Of a DNA stretch of 64,000 bases, positions 52,319-60,832 are shown in pieces; the first letter of the stretch is position 1, and each line of letters starts with the position of its first letter. The notes below the pieces were generated by a model. It made no database searches. It was given only the letters and a program-made list of their open reading frames with translations, and had not been told where the DNA came from. The position numbers were made by a program, and so were the translations under genes. The stretch is from NCBI RefSeq assembly GCF_047739745.1, contig NZ_JBLLVA010000005.1:149836-213835 (forward strand). Direction: 5' to 3'. This stretch comes from Pseudaminobacter sp047739745 (GTDB lineage: Bacteria > Pseudomonadota > Alphaproteobacteria > Rhizobiales > Rhizobiaceae).

Positions 52319-53683
52319 TCAGGCTGGTGCGTCAGCCAGCCAGCCTCCCTTGAATCCGGCACGTCGGAGACCTTTCAGAACGTACGGGCAGGACCGCATC
52401 AACTCCCACAATAGACCGCTTCTTACATTTTCGATCATGAGGACGACGGGGCCTTCGTTTAGCCCGAAGTGCCATGGTGAAACCCACCAACCGAAGGCGT
52501 CGTCGGGTGATCCGGGATGAGTGGGATTGAACGCGGCCTTGAACCCGTAGGCGTTGGCAGCCTTGAGCTTTGCCTGATGAATGCAGAAGGCAATTGAGGG
52601 TAGAACGATTTCTGGAGCGAACGGCAGGGAAGCTGCAACCGCCCAGGGGGCGAGCGTGCCGTCGTCTGGGCCATGGGGCACGCCGCGCGCGACATAGTCT
52701 TCGAAGCGGCGCTCGGTCCCGTTCAGCTTAAGCGTGGAGGGGCCAGGGCCCTCGCTCGCTGTGATGCCCCAGCAATGTTCGCCGTAGCCGTCGAAACGGC
52801 ATGGGTTCTCGATCGCATACCGCTGCTGGACGAGAGTGGCCCGTCGGCTGTTTTCGAAGTAGTCGATTCCTTTGCTGCGCATGAATGAATCCTGCAGGCC
52901 TCGAAGATCGATCCACACGTGAGAGAGCTGGTGGATGAACAGTGGGCCCGCATAGAGGTATTCATGGCCGTAGAAGCGCTCCCACCGGAACGTATCGGTC
53001 CAGGCTTCGTAGCTGCTTCTGGGCAGGGCATGGGTCGGCGAGCCGAGCCCTAGAACATATAGAAGCAGGGCCTCGTCGTATCCTTCCCAGCGGTGTTTCA
53101 GGAAGCCACCCTCCGGGGTCCAGCCGTGGGTAACGGTTTCTCCTCCGTTCAGTGACCAGAGCCAGTCCGCCCGGCGATAGAGCTCGACTGCCAGGGTCCG
53201 TATTTCGGCTTCCGTAGCCGGATCTTCGTTGAAGAACGCTGCCGCAGCCAACGCGCCGGCCAGAAGCAACGTGCTGTCGATCGTGGACAGTTCGCAACCC
53301 CAAGCGCGCCGGCCAGTCTGCATGTCCAGGAAGTGATAATAGAAACCTCGGTGGCCGGTCGCGTCAGGCTCCGGCCCGTGTGGGCTGTCCCGGAAGAAAC
53401 GGAGCGTGGCGAGCGTGCGCTCAGCAGCAGCGCTGCGGCTCATGTAGCCGTTCTTCACGCCCACCGGATAGCATGCCAGGCCAAGTCCCGTAGCCGCGAT
53501 GCTTGCGGGCCAGTTCTCCTCGGTCTTGTCGCGGACCAGACCGTTCGCCGGGTTCGCTTCCCGAACGAAGTAGTCGAAGGTCTCGCGCTGCAGTGTCGCG
53601 AGATCATCGTTTATGACAGGCGGACACACTTGGAACTCAGACCGGATGTGTTTCCGAAACGAGCCCGATTTAACAGGCTTCAT
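52319..53683 (-). CDS. Glycoamylase-like (PF10091) protein
   Basis: 454 aa, predicted (alpha/alpha)6 barrel. GFYYHFLDMQTGRRAWGCEL, then TEGGFLKH-like TPEGGFLKHRWEGYDEALLL, and PLFIHQLSHVWIDLRGLQDS are typical of the 'glucoamylase' family whose members include cyclic beta-1,2-glucan-related enzymes and GH144 beta-1,2-glucanases. In a rhizobium, beta-1,2-glucan is a likely substrate, but this is inference. No signal peptide, so cytoplasmic. Start weak (53683). Confidence 0.75.
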   Translation of the reverse strand: MKPVKSGSFRKHIRSEFQVCPPVINDDLATLQRETFDYFVREANPANGLVRDKTEENWPASIAATGLGLACYPVGVKNGYMSRSAAAERTLATLRFFRDSPHGPEPDATGHRGFYYHFLDMQTGRRAWGCELSTIDSTLLLAGALAAAAFFNEDPATEAEIRTLAVELYRRADWLWSLNGGETVTHGWTPEGGFLKHRWEGYDEALLLYVLGLGSPTHALPRSSYEAWTDTFRWERFYGHEYLYAGPLFIHQLSHVWIDLRGLQDSFMRSKGIDYFENSRRATLVQQRYAIENPCRFDGYGEHCWGITASEGPGPSTLKLNGTERRFEDYVARGVPHGPDDGTLAPWAVAASLPFAPEIVLPSIAFCIHQAKLKAANAYGFKAAFNPTHPGSPDDAFGWWVSPWHFGLNEGPVVLMIENVRSGLLWELMRSCPYVLKGLRRAGFKGGWLADAPA

Positions 53684-53803
53684 TCGGATGTCGCAAGGGA
53701 AGGGACGGACTGGGCCCGTGCCGATGTGTGTGGGTTGGCGTATTGGCCGCTTGAGATTGCGGTGCCGCGTGCGCGAGTGTCCAAGTCGCCGCGGCCTCGC
53801 GCG

Positions 53804-54244
53804 TCAACCAAGAATCCCCACGGTCGCGGCAGCCACGGCTGCGTAGCGGACAGTCTTCGCCACCGTAACCAAGGCGAGAAAGCTCCAGAGTGGCTCGCGC
53901 AGCACTCCTGCCGCGACCGTCAGTGCGTCGCCAACGAAGGGAGCCCAGCTGAACAGGAGGCTCCACCTGCCCCAGCGGCGGTACCAGCGGCTCGCCCGTT
54001 CGAGTGCTACAGGTCCGGCCGGAAACCATTTCCTGTCACGGAGGCGATCCACGGCACGACCGAGCGCCCAGTTCACTACTGCCCCGAGGACGTTCCCGAC
54101 GCTCGCCACGGCAACCAGGAGGAGCGTGGAATGCGTGTCGGCCACGAGCAAGCCGACAAGCACTGCTTCGGACTGCGCCGGAAGGATAGTCGCCGCGACG
54201 AAAGCGGCCCCAAAGAGCCCGCCGAGGCTTGCAAGGTCATTCAT
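53804..54244 (-). CDS. YqaA-family membrane protein (VTT/SNARE-associated-like)
   Basis: 146 aa, three to four membrane helices. It starts MNDLASLGGLFGAAFVAATI and includes ILPAQSEAVLVGLLV and VGNVLGAVVNWALGR, a YqaA signature. DedA relatives work in lipid flipping/membrane homeostasis; YqaA's role is unknown. Lies right after the copA gene in the same direction with a 46-nt gap, possibly in an operon. Confidence 0.82.
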   Translation of the reverse strand: MNDLASLGGLFGAAFVAATILPAQSEAVLVGLLVADTHSTLLLVAVASVGNVLGAVVNWALGRAVDRLRDRKWFPAGPVALERASRWYRRWGRWSLLFSWAPFVGDALTVAAGVLREPLWSFLALVTVAKTVRYAAVAAATVGILG

Positions 54245-54290
54245 TGATCGCGGATCCCGTAGCGGGGCGGCCCCCGGGTAGCTTAGGTAT

Positions 54291-56819
54291 CTATGCGGCT
54301 GCCGCAGCCGCCGTGGGGGTGGTAGCCCCCACGGGAGCCTGGAATCGCTTCAGGCGCAGGGCGTTTGCGAGCACGAAGACGCTCGACAGCGCCATCGCTC
54401 CGGCGGCCAGCATCGGCGACAACAGCGTGCCTTTGAAGGTATAGAGCGCGCCGGCGGCGACCGGGATCAGGCTGGCGTTGTAGGCGAAGGCCCAGAACAG
54501 GTTCTGCCGGATGTTCCGGATCGTCGCCTTCGACAGCGCGATCGCGTTCGCGACACCCAGGAGATCGCCCGACATCAGGACCACGTCGGCGCTCTCGATC
54601 GCCACGTCGGTCCCGGTGCCGATCGCCAGGCCCACGTCTGCTTCGGCGAGCGCGGGGGCGTCGTTGATGCCGTCTCCGACGAAGCTGACCACGCGTCCGC
54701 CGTCGCGCAGGCGCTTGACCGCGTCGACCTTGCCGTCAGGCAGGACCTCGGCGACGACCTCGTCGATGCCGAGCTCGGCCGCGATGGCTTCCGCCGTCCG
54801 GCGGTTGTCTCCTGTGATCATCGCAATCTTCAGCCCGAGCGCGTGCAGAGCGCGGATCGCCTGAGGCGTCGTCGGCTTGACCGGATCGGACACCGCGATC
54901 ATGGCGGCGAGCCGGCCATCGATCGCGGCATAGAGCGGAGTCCTGGCCTTCCGGCCGAACTCGGTGGCTTGTTCGGAGAAGCTCTCCACCTCTATGCCGA
55001 GCTGCGCCATGTAGCGGTCCGCGCCGATGGCGATCTCGTGTCCGCCGGAGCGCGCCTTCACGCCGAAGCCGGGCACCGCGTCAAATCCTTCGATCGCGTG
55101 CAGTGGCAGGCCGTCCGCCTTCGCGGCGGCAACCATCGCCGCGGCAACCGGATGCTCGGAATGCACCTCGACGGAGGCCACCAGCGACAGCACCCGATCA
55201 CGGTCGAAGCCTTCCGCTACTACCAGGTCGGTCAGTTCCGGGCGTCCGGCGGTTAGCGTCCCGGTCTTGTCGAGCGCCACGACATCGATGCCCTTGAGCG
55301 TCTGGAGCGCTTCGCCGTTGCGGAACAGGACGCCCAGTTCGGCGGCGCGGCCGGTGCCGACCATGATCGAGGTCGGAGTCGCGAGGCCCATGGCGCATGG
55401 GCAGGCTATGATGAGAACGGCGACCGCGTTGACCAGCGCGAAGGCGAGGGCGGGCTGCGGACCGAAGAATAGCCAGGTCAGGAAAGTCAGCGCCGCGGCG
55501 GCCATGACCGCCGGCACGAACCACGCGGTGACCTTGTCGACCATTGCCTGGATCGGCAGCTTCGAGCCCTGTGCGGCTTCGACCATCCTTATGATCTGGG
55601 CAAGGAGCGTGTCCGCGCCCACCTTGGTCGCGTGGTAGGTGAAGCTTCCCGTCTTGTTGATGGTGCCGCCGACAACTTGCGAACCCTCGCTCTTGATGAC
55701 GGGAACAGGCTCACCCGAAATCATGGACTGGTCGACATAGGAGGAGCCGCCGAGAACCTCGCCGTCGACGGGAACCTTGTCGCCGGGTCGGACCTGCAGC
55801 ACGTCGCCGACGCGCACTTCCTCCAGAGAAACATCGAGGAACTCGCCATTGTGCTCGACACGGGCGGTTTTTGCCTGCAGCCCGATCAGCCGCTTGATGG
55901 CCTCGCTGGTGCGGCCCTTTGCCTTTGCTTCGAGAAAGCGGCCGAGGAGAATGAGGGTGATGATCACCGCCGAAGCCTCGTAATAGACGTTGGCGGTTCC
56001 AGCAGGCAGCACCGACGGCGCGAACGTCGCGACGACGGAGTAGCCCCAGGCGGCGGTCGAGCCGAGGATGACAAGCGAGTTCATCTCGGGAGCGAGCCGC
56101 AACAGGGCAGGGATGCCCTTCCGGTAGAACCGCATGCCCGGGCCGAACTGCACGATGGTGGCCAGTACGAAGAAGGCCAGAAAGAGCGGCTGCTGACCGA
56201 TGTTCATCAGAAGCCAATGATGAAAGGCGGGAATCGCGTGCGAACCCATCTCAAGCAGGAATATCGGCAGCGTCAGGATCGCCGCGACCGACACATCCCG
56301 CTTGAGCAGACGCAGTTCCTTGTCCTTGGCCTCCTGCCTCGCTTCGGAGCCGCCGACGGAGGCCGCCGCCCGGCGCGGCTCGTATCCGGCCTGCCTGATC
56401 GCCGCCTCGATGGCAGAAGGTGCGACCGCTCCCGAAATCGCTTCGATGGTGGCACGCTCGGTCGCAAGATTGACCGAGGCCTTGAGCACGCCCGGAACCG
56501 CAGCAAGCGCCTGTTCGACACGTCTGACGCAAGAGGCGCAGGTCATGCCTTCGATCTCGACCTCGGCCGCCTCCGTCGGGACGTGATATCCGGCGGAGCT
56601 GATCGCGGCGATGATCGCAGCTTGATCGACAACTCCGTCGAACGTCACGTCGGCGGATTCGGTTGCGAGATTAACAGAAGCTGCCTTCACGCCCGGCACC
56701 TTGCCGATCGCGAGTTCAACGCGGCGCACGCAAGAGGCGCAGGTCATTCCTTCGATGCCGATACTCTGCCGCACGTCGTTGTTGGTTCCTGGTCTAGGCC
56801 ATCCGCTGTGAGCGTTCAT
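54291..56819 (-). CDS. copA: Copper-exporting P1B-type ATPase with two HMA domains
   Basis: 842 aa. Two N-terminal metal-binding domains, each with GMTCASC (about residues 24-30 and 91-97), then eight helices with the CPC motif (IIACPCAMGLATP), SGEPVPV, the phosphorylation loop LDKTGTLTAG, HP motif SEHPVAAAM and VGDGINDAPAL. Pumps Cu(I) out. Start at ATG 56819 (MNAHSGWPRPG) supported by the promoter 41-66 nt upstream. The promoter has the 19-bp spacer of MerR-controlled promoters. Confidence 0.93.
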   Translation of the reverse strand: MNAHSGWPRPGTNNDVRQSIGIEGMTCASCVRRVELAIGKVPGVKAASVNLATESADVTFDGVVDQAAIIAAISSAGYHVPTEAAEVEIEGMTCASCVRRVEQALAAVPGVLKASVNLATERATIEAISGAVAPSAIEAAIRQAGYEPRRAAASVGGSEARQEAKDKELRLLKRDVSVAAILTLPIFLLEMGSHAIPAFHHWLLMNIGQQPLFLAFFVLATIVQFGPGMRFYRKGIPALLRLAPEMNSLVILGSTAAWGYSVVATFAPSVLPAGTANVYYEASAVIITLILLGRFLEAKAKGRTSEAIKRLIGLQAKTARVEHNGEFLDVSLEEVRVGDVLQVRPGDKVPVDGEVLGGSSYVDQSMISGEPVPVIKSEGSQVVGGTINKTGSFTYHATKVGADTLLAQIIRMVEAAQGSKLPIQAMVDKVTAWFVPAVMAAAALTFLTWLFFGPQPALAFALVNAVAVLIIACPCAMGLATPTSIMVGTGRAAELGVLFRNGEALQTLKGIDVVALDKTGTLTAGRPELTDLVVAEGFDRDRVLSLVASVEVHSEHPVAAAMVAAAKADGLPLHAIEGFDAVPGFGVKARSGGHEIAIGADRYMAQLGIEVESFSEQATEFGRKARTPLYAAIDGRLAAMIAVSDPVKPTTPQAIRALHALGLKIAMITGDNRRTAEAIAAELGIDEVVAEVLPDGKVDAVKRLRDGGRVVSFVGDGINDAPALAEADVGLAIGTGTDVAIESADVVLMSGDLLGVANAIALSKATIRNIRQNLFWAFAYNASLIPVAAGALYTFKGTLLSPMLAAGAMALSSVFVLANALRLKRFQAPVGATTPTAAAAAA

Positions 56820-56855
56820 TTTGAGCTGTTCCTCTATCGCTTTGGAGTATGGTCG

Positions 56856-56887
56856 AGTTCTAGAGGTTCCAGTGTCCGGAAGGTCAA
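56856..56887 (-). promoter_or_regulatory. CueR-type promoter of copA
   Basis: On the minus strand: -35 TTGACC (56882-56887), a 19-bp spacer, then TAGAAC as -10 (56857-56862). The spacer holds CCTTCC and GGAACC half-sites with 7 nt between, as in CueR operators. The matching regulator is not in the window, only a MerR fragment at 43914. Confidence 0.78.
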
Positions 56888-57324
56888 CATCTATTTTTGC
56901 CCGGATTTTGCGCGTCATAAACCAGGGTAGCCAGAGGGGGACAGCCACGCTTCCGTGACCGTGGACGAGATCCGCCCATTTCGGCCGACGGCAAGGTAAA
57001 CGGTTCGCTGCAGCTGGACTCTCGTCAATGCTGGTGACCACTGGGAATGGCCGGACAGCGCCGGATGCCACCGCGCATCCTTGGGACGTTAGCGCCGGCT
57101 GGCCGAGCGCCCGGATGCGATCGGCGTAAGGGCCCGACGTGCCTGCGGCTCCCCGGGTATGGGCGCGGCTGAAGCGGATGCCGATCCTACCACGTCATCT
57201 CGTCAAGCGGGCCGGGACGACGGAAGCCGTTGCCAGCTATCGTTAAAACGCTCGGATGGTCGCGCGCGGACCTGATGACCTCCTATCTGGCCACGGCAAT
57301 GAGGTGTCGCGTGGACAGGATCGT
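56888..57324. other. Region upstream of copA promoter
   Basis: About 440 bases with no recognisable gene, between the copA promoter and the cytochrome pseudogene end. Confidence 0.4.
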
Positions 57325-57785
57325 TTATCGTGTCTTCTCCTTCTCCCGCCGGCTCATTTCTGACTGGTATTGCCGCTCCCGCTCGGGCCACGTGCTCCTG
57401 ATGAAGGCGAGGACGGCGCGGATTTCGTCGTCGCTCAGAACAGCGGCGAAGCCTGGCATGTCGCTTTCGTAGCCGTTGCCCACCACGACGGCGGGCCCCT
57501 CCTTTGTGATACGGAAGAGCACGCCGTCGGGATGATGCCAGGTGTGTCCGGACACGTCGTGCGGCGGGGCGGGCATCCGCCCGTGGCAAGTGGTGTCTTC
57601 CAGTCGGGCTAGCCTTCCAGCCGCGCGCTATGACACGAGGCGCAGTTCGCGGCATAAAGAAGCCGCCCCTGCGTGACCAGATCGGTTTCGCCTCCGGCGC
57701 TTGTGCCGAACAGCCAGGCCGCAGCCAGGGTGACAGCGCCGGCGGCCGCCACGCCTGCACCGAATATCCGCGTGGTGGCCTTCAT
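57325..57785 (-). pseudogene. c-type cytochrome, broken by nonsense and frameshift
   Basis: Start MKATTRIFGAGVAAAGAV is a signal/membrane segment, then the haem motif CASCH in YAANCASCHSARLEG. A TAG (probably from CAG) follows, and a lost base near 57575 shifts the frame; the rest, MPAPPHDVSGHTWHHPDGVL and YESDMPGFAAVLSDDEIRAV, is intact. Joined, about 150 aa, a copper-cluster-type cytochrome c. The ATG overlaps the stop of the small membrane gene. Confidence 0.8.
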
Positions 57786-57925
57786 CTGCGACCGGCGAAG
57801 AAGACATATTTGACCAGGGCCGCTGCCCCGAGCACGAGTACGACCACCGCGAGCAGCCAGACCAGGCCCATGCCCCACATCATGCCAGTCATTCCTTCCA
57901 TCATGCCGTTGGGACCGTTCATCAT
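57782..57925 (-). CDS. Small Met-rich membrane protein, 47 aa
   Basis: ATG 57925 to TGA 57782. Product starts MMNGPNGMMEGMTGMMWGMG, rich in Met and Gly (copper-binding-like), followed by one membrane helix (LVWLLAVVVLVLGAAAL) and a basic end. Its TGA overlaps the ATG of the cytochrome gene, so the pair was co-translated. Similar Met-rich short proteins accompany DUF411 and cytochrome c in copper clusters. GGAA(T)G is upstream. Confidence 0.65.
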   Translation of the reverse strand: MMNGPNGMMEGMTGMMWGMGLVWLLAVVVLVLGAAALVKYVFFAGRR

Positions 57926-57932
57926 GGTTCAT

Positions 57933-58196
57933 TCCTTTCCTACCCTCGGCAAACGCCCAGGAGTGCCGAGGGCTGTTTTGAGCAAAAGTCGCATAGACCC
58001 CGCCCACGGTGCCGGACTTCGTGATCTCCAGCATCTCGAACGGTGCTTCCTTGGCCCCGCTCATGCCCGGCGAGCCCAAGGGCATGCCCGGTAGCGTCAC
58101 CCCCTTGATGTCGGGCCGCTCGGTAAGCAGTTTGCGCACCGTGTTGACGGGCACATGGCCGCTGATACCCCTACCCAAGATAACTGGGGGTATCAC
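57933..58196 (-). pseudogene. DUF411 protein, truncated at the N-terminus
   Basis: Homology begins GHVPVNTVRKLLTERPDIKG and continues GVTLPGMPLGSPGMSGAKEA, then the C-terminal EMLEITKSGTVGGV. The N-terminal half with the Cys metal site is missing. The break lies at about 58160-58196, precisely where the hairpin and the start of the P-loop ATPase gene lie, suggesting that the ATPase element was inserted into it. Confidence 0.75.
58164..58194. repeat. Hairpin at the left edge of the ATPase element
   Basis: Perfect 8-bp arms GATACCCC and GGGGTATC with a 15-nt loop, directly upstream of the ATPase ATG (58197) and at the DUF411 break. A similar hairpin lies on the right side of the gene (59410). 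Confidence 0.55.
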
Positions 58197-59307
58197 ATGA
58201 GCGACCTCATTGTTTCACGGCCCGAATTGGCTGCCAATCTCGCGGCCATGCTGGTCCCGGATCCGATCTTCGGCTCCCTGTCTGGCCTTTCCTTGCAGCA
58301 CCGCGCCGGACCGGAAGAGCACCTTCCTACGCCGGGATCTCGCCCCCTTGCTTCGGCAGCGGGGCAAGACTGTCCTTTATGTGGACCTCTGGACGGACCG
58401 TTCCGTGGACCCGGCCAAACTGATTTCCGACTGCATCAAGGCCAGCATAGTGGAACATGCCGGTCCCATCCAACGATTCCGGAAAACGCTTCCGGTAGAC
58501 AAGCTCGGCGCTCTGGGTTTCTCGATCAGCTTCAAGACGCCGTCGGACTTCTCGGGAACGCCGTCGGAGGCGATGCAGCTTCTGGCTGTCTCGACGGACC
58601 GGGATGTCGTGTTGATCGTCGATGAAGCGCAGCATTCGCTTGAGACGGAAGCCGGGCTGGATGCGATGTTCGCCCTGAAGGCGGCGCGGGACGCGGTTAA
58701 CCAGGGACAGAGCGGCCGTCACCTCTACCTAATCATGACCGGATCGCATCGCGACAAGCTCGCGGCACTCGTCTATGATCAGAAATCGCCGTTCTTTGGC
58801 GCTCAGGTCAGGGATTTCCCGCCCCTCGGGCGTGAATATTCCATCGCCATTGCAGACCGTATCAACAGGAACCTAGCCGAACATCTGCATATTGGCGTCG
58901 ACGAGATTGACAGGGCGTTCGACATCCTCGGGCGAAAACCCGAGATGCTTCTCGATTGCCTGCGCGCGCTGGTTTTGGCCGAAGGGATAGGCGCAGAAGC
59001 CTTGGCGGCTATCGTCACGCGCAAGAAGGCGGAAGTGGAGGCCGCCCGCCGGGCTGAGATCATGTCCCTCACGAAGCTGCAACAGGCGCTCCTGCGGATG
59101 CTGGCCGCAGACGGACAGGCCTTCTCGCCCTTCGCGGCCGCGTCACGCGACCGGCTGAAATCGGCCAACGGCGGCCGGGCGCCGGCGCAAGGCGCGATCC
59201 AGCAAGCGCTTGATGTCCTCCGCAGTAAGGGTTTCATCTGGCGACCGGGCTATGGCGCATATGCTTTGGAGAACGCTGAAATCGCGGGCGCGCTGATGGA
59301 GACTTGA
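58197..59307 (+). pseudogene. P-loop ATPase with winged-helix tail, two frameshifts in Walker A
   Basis: Conceptual product about 369 aa. It starts MSDLIVSRPELAANLAAMLV (GGGGG upstream), loses one base near 58290 and another near 58314, then runs on to the end. Restored, the P-loop would be AAPRRTGKST; Walker B is VVLIVDEAQHSLE. The C-terminal part (about 300-369) is a helix-turn-helix. Related to archaeal-type AAA ATPases found in mobile regions. The lesions destroy the nucleotide site. Confidence 0.8.
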
Positions 59308-59409
59308 CCACATCGATCAGGGCCATTCCGGGACTTGCCTGCCAGCAGAGGTCATCAGAAGCTCGGAATGCGCAGATTATCGTCCGCTTCAGATTTTTTC
59401 AGCAAGACA

Positions 59410-59441
59410 AACCCCACAAGCCCCCAATGACTTATGGGGTT
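59410..59441. repeat. Hairpin at the right edge of the ATPase element
   Basis: Arms AACCCCA and TGGGGTT (7 bp), 18-nt loop, 103 nt past the ATPase stop. Could be a terminator for it or an element end paired with the hairpin at 58164. Confidence 0.45.
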
Positions 59442-59460
59442 CAGCCAAACACTCAACTAG

Positions 59461-59478
59461 AAACCCACTTTTCAGTTA
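59461..59478. repeat. Degenerate relative of TAACCG/CGGTTA palindrome
   Basis: AAACCCACTTTTCAGTTA has the same 6-6-6 layout and centre (ACTTT) as copy 3, with arm mismatches. It lies about 100 nt upstream of the IS91-like integrase remnant, so it may be an element end. Confidence 0.4.
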
Positions 59479-59559
59479 GGGGCTGGGGGTGTCACCCTGG
59501 ATATTCAATTCCCGGATTATCGCGCTGCGGTTTTTCTTCGGCACCACCTGCGGTCGCGA

Positions 59560-60180
59560 AGAGATGAAGCGGCATATGCAGTTTCAGCGCAAACCGCGCA
59601 ACCTACCGGTTGTCTTGAGCGTCGAAGAGATCGCCGCGCTTATGGCTGCAGTTCCCGGGCCGGGTCTGAAGTATCGCGCTGCGCTTGGCATCAGTTATGG
59701 CGCAGGATTGCGGGCTTCAGAGGTTTGCCACCTCAAGGTCATGGATATCGACAGCGAGCGCATGTTGATCCGCGTCGACGAAGGCATCTCCAACAACCGC
59801 CTGATCAGCGCCGATGCCAAGACGGTGACCTTTCGCTGGAGGGACTACCGGATTAAGAACGGCGACCGTCAAAAGTCATGCAGCTGGCCACTGACGAGTT
59901 CATCCGCCGCTTTCTGATCCATGTGCTGCCCGACGGCTTCCACCGCATCCGCCATTACGGATTTCTGGCCAGCGCAGGCCGCAAGGCCGCAATCGCAAAA
60001 ATCCGCACAGTGCTCACTACGGAAACGGCCAAACAGGATGATCCGCCAAGCGCCGAGATCGTACCGCTCACGCTACGCGAGCCATGCCCAGCCTGCGGCG
60101 GTCCCATGCGCGTCATCGAGATCTTTCGACGCGGCCAGAAGCCGAGATCCCGTGCCCCACCCAGGGAGCAGGCAGCATGA
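59560..60180 (+). mobile_element. IS91-family remnant: recombinase fused to transposase end
   Basis: First part (about 59564-59790): FQRKPRNLPVVLSVEEIAAL and LRASEVCHLKVMDIDSERML, the N-terminal half of a phage-type tyrosine recombinase. It then jumps without a stop to KTVTFRWRDYRIKNGDRQK, and after a frameshift near 59875 to MQLATDEFIRRFLIHVLPDG and FHRIRHYGFL, the C-terminus of an IS91-type transposase with its CPACGG zinc motif. The two neighbouring genes were fused by an internal deletion. Not active. Confidence 0.82.
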
Positions 60181-60424
60181 CGAGGCGCCCGTCACAACGG
60201 CCAAAGCTGGCCCGGAAAAACACCGCGTTCCGGGATGGCATCGGATTGCGCCACATAGCGGTGAACACCGTAAGACCGTCGAATGCGACAGCAAGGAGGC
60301 CGCCAGACCTGCTTCCGATCATGTCATCGCACGCCCTCAGATCGGCCCGTTTGCTTCTGCCGCCAGCGTCGAACTCCACAAAGGTCTTTGCGCGGAAGTC
60401 CCCCGTTAGGACGCAGATGTCGTA
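60181..60424. other. Unassigned region between IS remnants
   Basis: Likely tail of the IS91-type element. A short open frame (60178-60425) is not recognisable. Confidence 0.4.
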
Positions 60425-60790
60425 GACGAGATCGGCAACAAGGTCGATGCCCTGAAGAAGGGATCTGATGCTTTCGCAGAGATGCGACGCCTGGCGATGC
60501 GCTTCAACGGCATCCTTCACGGCAAGAGATCGGCACCAATGGATACGTGGATCGACGATGCGATCGACTCCGAACTCATTCCGATCATGCGGTTCGCCTG
60601 CGTCCTGCGCAGGGACATCCATGCCGTCAACAACGCCGTTGAGCTGCCCTGGAGTAAAACGGACAGGCCGAAGGCCAGAACAACTGCCTCAAGACCCTCA
60701 AACGCGCAATGTACGGGTACGAATTTTGGCGTAGCCGAAGGGGCGGCGAGAGGCTTATAGAACACGCCCGGTCTAGTACGCTAGACTGCG
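60425..60790 (+). mobile_element. ISL3-family transposase C-terminal remnant
   Basis: DEIGNKVDALKKGSDAFAEM and RRDIHAVNNAVELPWS are followed, after a one-base shift near 60655, by NGQAEGQNNCLKTLKRAMYG, the last catalytic (Glu) segment of ISL3 transposases. Only the C-terminal third is left, with no visible ends. Confidence 0.78.
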
Positions 60791-60832
60791 AAACACCTGC
60801 GGCAGGCTGAAGCGCCTGCAATCCAATCGGGG

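Larger units (their letters stand above)
59308..59560. other. Intergenic region with hairpin and palindrome relative
   Basis: No gene; includes the hairpin at 59410 and the degenerate palindrome at 59461, ending at the IS91-like remnant. Confidence 0.5.
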
